This document shows, piece after piece, positions 4,798 through 8,001 of a stretch of DNA of 8,001 nucleotides (position 1 is its first letter; each line of letters opens with the position of its first letter). The stretch lies in the NCBI GenBank assembly GCA_013041945.1, contig JABDRC010000240.1, positions 1 through 8,001 of the forward strand, in the 5' to 3' direction. The stretch comes from Halobacteria archaeon. Lineage in GTDB: Bacteria > Pseudomonadota > Gammaproteobacteria > UBA9214. A model generated the notes under the pieces. The model ran no database searches. It worked only from the letters and a program-made list of their open reading frames with translations, and had not been told where the DNA came from. Both the position numbers and the translations under genes were made by a program.

Positions 4798-5982
4798 TTA
4801 CTGGGCCTGGTAGTAGTCGATCAGGATCTTTGCGACTTCGGGCCGTGAGAATTCCTTTGGCGGCGCTTCGCCGTTGCCCAGCATCTCGCGTACCTTGGTG
4901 CCGGACAGCAGGACGAAGTCGTCTTTCTGGTGGTCCGGGGCCTCGCGCATCATTACGACCTTGTTCAGCTTCTTCGACCAGGCGGTGTGGTCGGCCTTGA
5001 AGATCTCGATATCCATCGCGCCTGCGGGTACCTCGTCATCGAAGATGGTCTGCGCGTCGAAGGCGCCGTAATAGTCGCCCACACCGGCGTGGTCACGGCC
5101 GATGATGAAGTGCGTCGCACCCATGTTCTGGCGGAAGTAGGCGTGCAGCACGGCCTCGCGCGGGCCGGCGTACAGCATGTCGAACCCGTAGCCGGTGACC
5201 ATGGCGCTGTTCGGCGGGAAGTACAGCTCCACCATCTTGCGGATGGCGGCATCGCGTACCGGCGCCGGGATGTCGCCGGGCTTCAGCTTGCCAAGCAGCA
5301 TGTGGATGACCAGCCCGTCGCAGCCGAGACGGTCCATGGCCATGTGGCACAGCTCTTCGTGGGCCAGGTGCATCGGGTTGCGGGTCTGGAAGGCGACGAT
5401 CTTTTTCCAGCCGTGCTCCTTGATCTCGTTGCGGATCTCGACCGCGGTGCGGAAGGTGTCCGGGAAGTCGGTCTGGAAATAACTGAAGTTCATCACCTTG
5501 ATCGGACCGGAGATGGCGAAGCGACCCTGTGCATTGAAGGCGGCGACGCCGGGATGTTCCGGGTCCTGTGTGCGGTAGACCTTGTCGGTCATCAGCTGCA
5601 TCTCTTCGTCGGAGACCTCCTCGATGGACTCGACCTCCTGGATGGCGATCACCGGGTGCCCCTCGACGTTCGGATCACGCAGGGCGATGCGTTTGGCGTC
5701 CTTGATGGCCGACACATCCTGCACCAGGTTCAGCACCGGTACCGGGAAAAACTGGCCCGAGGTCATCTGCATTGTCTCGGCGCAGCTGATGCCGTCGGCC
5801 AGGCTCATGAATCCGGTCAGCGGCGTGAAGTAACCGGCGCCCATCATGACGGCGTTGCCGGCCGCGCCGGAGCTGATGATGATGGAGGGCAGACTCTCCG
5901 CCTCGTGGGTCAGATGATCGTGCTCTTCCGAGTCATACACAAACAGGGGTTTCAGTTCAGCAGAACCTATGGGATTGATCAT
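4798..5982 (-). CDS. sat: sulfate adenylyltransferase (ATP sulfurylase), homodimeric type
   Basis: This 394-residue cytoplasmic enzyme interconverts ATP + sulfate and APS + pyrophosphate. In sulfur oxidisers it runs in reverse, making ATP from APS; elsewhere it activates sulfate. Visible family motifs are IALRDPN (99-105), the nucleotide-binding QTRNPMHLAHE (199-209, with the HxxH pair), GRDHAGVGDYYG (295-306) and LSGTKVREML (359-368). It has no APS-kinase extension and is not the CysD/CysN type. I chose the start at MINPIGSAEL, 24 codons inside the longest frame, because GAGGAA lies eight bases upstream and the family N-terminus begins there. It is a single-gene unit with its own terminator; no aprAB, dsr or cys gene is in view. 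A dissimilatory role is inferred from the enzyme type only. Confidence 0.95.
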   Translation of the reverse strand: MINPIGSAELKPLFVYDSEEHDHLTHEAESLPSIIISSGAAGNAVMMGAGYFTPLTGFMSLADGISCAETMQMTSGQFFPVPVLNLVQDVSAIKDAKRIALRDPNVEGHPVIAIQEVESIEEVSDEEMQLMTDKVYRTQDPEHPGVAAFNAQGRFAISGPIKVMNFSYFQTDFPDTFRTAVEIRNEIKEHGWKKIVAFQTRNPMHLAHEELCHMAMDRLGCDGLVIHMLLGKLKPGDIPAPVRDAAIRKMVELYFPPNSAMVTGYGFDMLYAGPREAVLHAYFRQNMGATHFIIGRDHAGVGDYYGAFDAQTIFDDEVPAGAMDIEIFKADHTAWSKKLNKVVMMREAPDHQKDDFVLLSGTKVREMLGNGEAPPKEFSRPEVAKILIDYYQAQ

Positions 5983-6031
5983 GACTTGTTCCTCGATACC
6001 AATATATGAGCTGTGTAGCGAAACGGCGGGC

Positions 6032-6040
6032 ATGATAGCA
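6032..6040 (-). promoter_or_regulatory. possible extended -10 promoter of sat
   Basis: The minus strand reads TGCTATCAT, a TGn-extended -10 hexamer close to TATAAT, about 50 bases before the sat ATG. The region 17 bases further upstream is GC-rich with no good -35, so this would rely on the extended -10. It is the best candidate in the leader, but tentative. Confidence 0.35.
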
Positions 6041-6141
6041 CGGACGGCCGCCACCCCGCGCGCAAGGAAATTTATGCAGCGATTAATTCAGCCAGTGTCT
6101 ATGAACCCTATTATTAGTAATAAAATCAGTTAGTTGAATAG

Positions 6142-6345
6142 ACTCGACTGGACGCTTCCCGGGTGACCTTCGAGATCACCGGGACTGCGGCGATCGCGAA
6201 CCTGGCTGCCGCAGAGGAATTCATCACTGCGCTGAAGGACTTCGGCTGCCGGTTCGCACTGGATGATTTCGGCTCCGGCTTCTCGTCATTCGCCTGCCTG
6301 AAGCATCTGCCGGTGGACAAACTGAAAGTCGACGGTGCCTCCGTT
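6142..6345 (+). pseudogene. remnant of an EAL-domain (c-di-GMP phosphodiesterase) gene
   Basis: The translated fragment of about 68 residues matches the middle of an EAL domain: LDASRVTFEITGTAAIANLA, then ALKDFGCRFALDDFGSGFSS and LKHLPVDKLKVDG. Intact relatives need about 240 residues, including an EAL motif upstream and a further C-terminal third, all missing here. In-frame stop codons precede it (TAG at 6139). A conserved metal-binding Glu of the usual EITE(T/S) motif is Gly here (EITGT), so even the kept part would be inactive. Similarity stops at about 6345, immediately before a palindromic element, which suggests deletion or insertion at that point. It is the only protein-like sequence on the plus strand and has no promoter or start of its own. 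It could be the debris of a GGDEF-EAL regulator. Confidence 0.85.
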
Positions 6346-6346
6346 A

Positions 6347-6414
6347 GTCAGGGTGCGTCTTACGCACTGCCCGGTTCACGTATCAGATTATTGGTGCGCA
6401 TGGCGCACCCTGAC
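6347..6414. repeat. 68-bp palindromic element next to the EAL remnant
   Basis: The 21-bp arms 6347-6367 and 6394-6414 are inverted repeats: GTCAGGGTGCG and CGCAC match their partners, with a mismatched stretch between, around a 26-base centre. GGTGCGCATGGCGCACC-type palindromes of this kind are familiar dispersed repeats in gammaproteobacteria. It begins 22 bases past the stop of the minus-strand gene at 6437, so its hairpin may also protect or end that transcript, though no T-run follows. Confidence 0.75.
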
Positions 6415-6436
6415 AACAGATCAATGGCGGACAGTC

Positions 6437-6850
6437 TCACTCGCGTCCGGCCGCCTTGATATTCTCGCTCAGGCCCTGCTTCAGCACCTCGAGGGCCTCG
6501 TCGCTGCGGCCGGTCTCCTTGAGGGTGTCGCCGAGCAGCATGTAGGCCGCGTTGCGGATGGTCGGGTTGCGGCTGTTCTCCAGCACCTCGCGCAACACAC
6601 CGGCCGCCCTGGCCTTCTCGCCGCGGTCTTCGTGGATTTCGCGGATCTTCTGCATCTGCATGATCGCGGCCTTCTCGGCGCTGCTGCTGACCTCCCAGGT
6701 CGAGTCGATAATGCCGAAATAGCTGTCCATGATCTCCAGGAAGGTCTGCATGGTAGCCAGGTCTTCCGGGGCCTTCGCCTGGCCCAGTGGCGCGTAGGCA
6801 ACCACCGTGCAGGCGATGGCACCGATCATCATGTGTTTAAGTGACTTCAT
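6437..6850 (-). CDS. small exported protein with TPR-like C-terminus, third gene of the ECF operon
   Basis: I recognise no named family for this 137-residue protein. An N-terminal signal peptide (MKSLKHMMIGAIACTVVAYA, probably cleaved after AKA near residue 27) points to the periplasm. The rest looks fully helical. A Met-rich segment (about 28-75: TMQTFLEIMDSYFG, IMQMQKIREI) comes before a TPR-like repeat with NAAYMLLGDTLKETGRSDEA (about 100-119). The start follows AAAGGAG at good spacing and overlaps the end of the anti-sigma gene by 14 bases, so the genes are co-transcribed and probably coupled. By position it could sense or transmit an envelope signal to the membrane protein upstream, but that is inference. 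TPR assignment from one repeat is moderate. Confidence 0.8.
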   Translation of the reverse strand: MKSLKHMMIGAIACTVVAYAPLGQAKAPEDLATMQTFLEIMDSYFGIIDSTWEVSSSAEKAAIMQMQKIREIHEDRGEKARAAGVLREVLENSRNPTIRNAAYMLLGDTLKETGRSDEALEVLKQGLSENIKAAGRE

Positions 6851-7259
6851 GGGTGTTCTCCTTTGGGTAACGTGTTTGTACATCGGTTTCCTTGCCGGAC
6901 TTGTCGCGTGGCGGCGGGACCGGCCTGGGCGGCAGGGCCGGCGTCCTGATACTCCGCAACTTCGCCAGGCTGGGTGAGGGCGGCAGCTTCAGCGACGTCA
7001 TGCCCATCGACAGCGAGGCCATCGATTGCGGCGCCGGCTGTTGTGCAGCCTCCTGTTTAAACATAAAGGGCAGCACGGCCAGTACACAGACCGCAATGGC
7101 AACCGCCGCGAGCAGTGGCCGGCGGCTGATGCTGCGTGTTGTCCGCGCATCGATCCCGGCCCGTATCCGGCTCGCCAGGAAGGGCGGTGCCTGCAGCGTG
7201 CGGTAGTCGCGCCTGAGTGACCGCAGGTCGCCGGCGGAGGATTTGTCGTGCCCGCTCAT
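6837..7259 (-). CDS. probable membrane anti-sigma factor
   Basis: This 140-residue protein has an N-in topology. Residues 1-47 form a cytoplasmic basic segment (DLRSLRRDYRTLQAPPFLASRI), 48-67 a single membrane helix (PLLAAVAIAVCVLAVLPFMF), and the rest a periplasmic tail with low-complexity Ser/Met and Pro-rich stretches (SMASLSMGMTSLKLPPSPS, TPALPPRPVPPPRDKSG). The size, single helix and position directly behind an ECF sigma gene, with an ATGA overlap, are the normal layout of a sigma-binding inhibitor. The zinc-binding HxxxCxxC motif of ZAS anti-sigma factors is absent, and similarity to RseA is not obvious. So the role rests on position and topology, not on sequence family. Confidence 0.8.
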   Translation of the reverse strand: MSGHDKSSAGDLRSLRRDYRTLQAPPFLASRIRAGIDARTTRSISRRPLLAAVAIAVCVLAVLPFMFKQEAAQQPAPQSMASLSMGMTSLKLPPSPSLAKLRSIRTPALPPRPVPPPRDKSGKETDVQTRYPKENTHEVT

Positions 7260-7795
7260 ATCACCTCGCCCTCCAGGTCCAGCCGCAGGCGGGCCTTCGC
7301 CTTGTGCAGCAGGGCCTTGACCGTACCCTCGCGGCAACCCATGGCCCGCGCGGTCTCGCGGACCGACAGGTCCTCGAAGATCCGCAGCAGCACCACCTCG
7401 CGCTGGCGCTCCGGCAGCCCGGCGAGCAGGGAACGGACCGTACGCGCGGCATCGGCCTGCGCGACCTGCTGCTCCACACCGGGTGACGGATCATCGGGCT
7501 CGCTCTCCAGTGGCTCGGTTCGGCGGCGACGATTGTATTCGTGACAGACGTTGCGCGTGGTGCGGTACAGCCAGGTAAACGGGGCAGCGCGGAAACGAAA
7601 CGCAGCCAGTCCGCGGATGCTGCGCAGAAAGACCTCCTGCACCACGTCCGCAGCCTGCTGGTCATGGTGTAGCCAGACCGCCGCCATGCGGTACAGCCGG
7701 TCCTGGTGGCGTCGCACCAGTTCATCGAAGGCATCGCGATCGCCGCGCTGGAAGCGCTGCACCAGTTCAACATCGGAGTCCTCTTCTGCTGTCAT
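7256..7795 (-). CDS. ECF-type RNA polymerase sigma factor (RpoE-like)
   Basis: This 179-residue sigma-70-family factor has the two-domain ECF layout. Region 2 (about 8-80) has LVQRFQRGDRDAFDELVRRH, AADVVQEVFLRSIRGLAAFR and FTWLYRTTRNVCHEYNRRRR, for core binding and -10 recognition. An acidic linker follows. Region 4 (about 115-170) has SLLAGLPERQREVVLLRIF, LSVRETARAMGCREGTVKAL and the helix LHKAKARLRL, which reads the -35. It lacks the extra C-terminal domain of larger ECFs. The start MTAEEDSDVE is the first Met of the frame; the ribosome site (GGACAGG) is weak and close. The TGA overlaps the next gene's ATG, a common sign of fixed sigma/anti-sigma stoichiometry. ECF operons often self-activate, but I could not identify a matching promoter in the 110 bp upstream. 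Confidence 0.95.
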   Translation of the reverse strand: MTAEEDSDVELVQRFQRGDRDAFDELVRRHQDRLYRMAAVWLHHDQQAADVVQEVFLRSIRGLAAFRFRAAPFTWLYRTTRNVCHEYNRRRRTEPLESEPDDPSPGVEQQVAQADAARTVRSLLAGLPERQREVVLLRIFEDLSVRETARAMGCREGTVKALLHKAKARLRLDLEGEVI

Positions 7796-7906
7796 GCCTG
7801 TCCATATACCCGTTAGTGTGCGGTCGCGCCAATCGGTTTAACGCCCTCAGCACAATCTTGTTCTGCCGGTACAGCATAAGGAAGCTCGATTAATTACTAT
7901 TAGCAC

Positions 7907-7990
7907 GTCATTGCGAGCGAAGCGTGGCAATCTCACAATTATGAATCAGTAGTTTAGAGATTGCTTCGTTACTTCGTTCCTCGCAATGAC
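7907..7990. repeat. 84-bp palindromic repeat upstream of the ECF operon
   Basis: The left arm (7907-7934) starts GTCATTGCGAGCGAAGCG and ends GGCAATCTC. The right arm (7957-7990) is its reverse complement, with a six-base expansion in the GAAG/CGAAG part. The outer 11 bases and inner nine bases pair perfectly. The GTCATTGCGAG...CAATCTC word is a well-known dispersed repeat type in bacterial genomes. It lies 111 bp upstream of the sigma factor start. Confidence 0.85.
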
Positions 7991-8001
7991 GGATTAATCA
8001 G

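Noticed and set aside
4626..5000. Plus-strand frame crossing the 47-bp repeats and the sat terminator
   Set aside because: It runs through a tandem repeat, a terminator hairpin and the antisense of sat, and has no recognisable domain.
5983..6054. Longer N-terminus for sat (24 extra residues)
   Set aside because: The extra residues do not resemble the family, and the inner ATG has a well-spaced GAGGAA ribosome site.
6163..6459. 98-codon plus-strand frame starting at GTG over the EAL remnant
   Set aside because: Only the first part is EAL-like. The rest reads through the palindromic element and into the opposite-strand gene's 3' end, so it is a broken remnant and not a gene.

Overview
The window is GC-rich bacterial chromosome, most likely from a gammaproteobacterium with a sulfur-based metabolism. 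This is inferred from a homodimeric-type ATP sulfurylase (sat), a Do-family periplasmic protease, the cbpA/cbpM chaperone pair, an RpoE-like ECF sigma operon, and short palindromic repeats of the kind common in that class. No rRNA, tRNA, CRISPR array or transposase is visible. Every intact gene lies on the minus strand, so transcription runs from high to low coordinates.

Right end (6437-8001): a three-gene ECF operon runs leftward. It encodes a sigma factor, a single-pass membrane protein placed as its anti-sigma partner, and a small exported TPR-like protein, with overlapping stop/start signals at both junctions. It is flanked by two palindromic elements, 84 bp upstream and 68 bp downstream. 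The downstream one abuts a plus-strand remnant of an EAL (c-di-GMP phosphodiesterase) domain.

Middle (4727-5982): sat stands alone, with a good Shine-Dalgarno, a possible extended -10 promoter and a strong hairpin terminator.

4032-4726 is non-coding and crowded with repeats: an inverted pair of 29-bp palindromes, a third enlarged palindrome, a 47-bp tandem duplication and a terminator-like hairpin.

Left end (123-4031): a protein-quality-control block. A DegQ-like periplasmic protease is followed by a small heat shock protein, the J-domain co-chaperone CbpA, its modulator CbpM, and a second small heat shock protein with its own convincing sigma-32-type promoter. Together they cover periplasmic proteolysis, holdase activity in the cytoplasm, and delivery of clients to DnaK.

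The most unusual local feature is a diverged 146-bp tandem duplication across the cbpA/cbpM junction. It placed a second cbpM start and a second cbpA tail between the two genes and created a 49-codon ORF whose stop overlaps the true cbpM start (ATGA). I found no clear wholly new system. The duplication, the repeat cluster and the ECF operon's third gene are the parts most worth following up.
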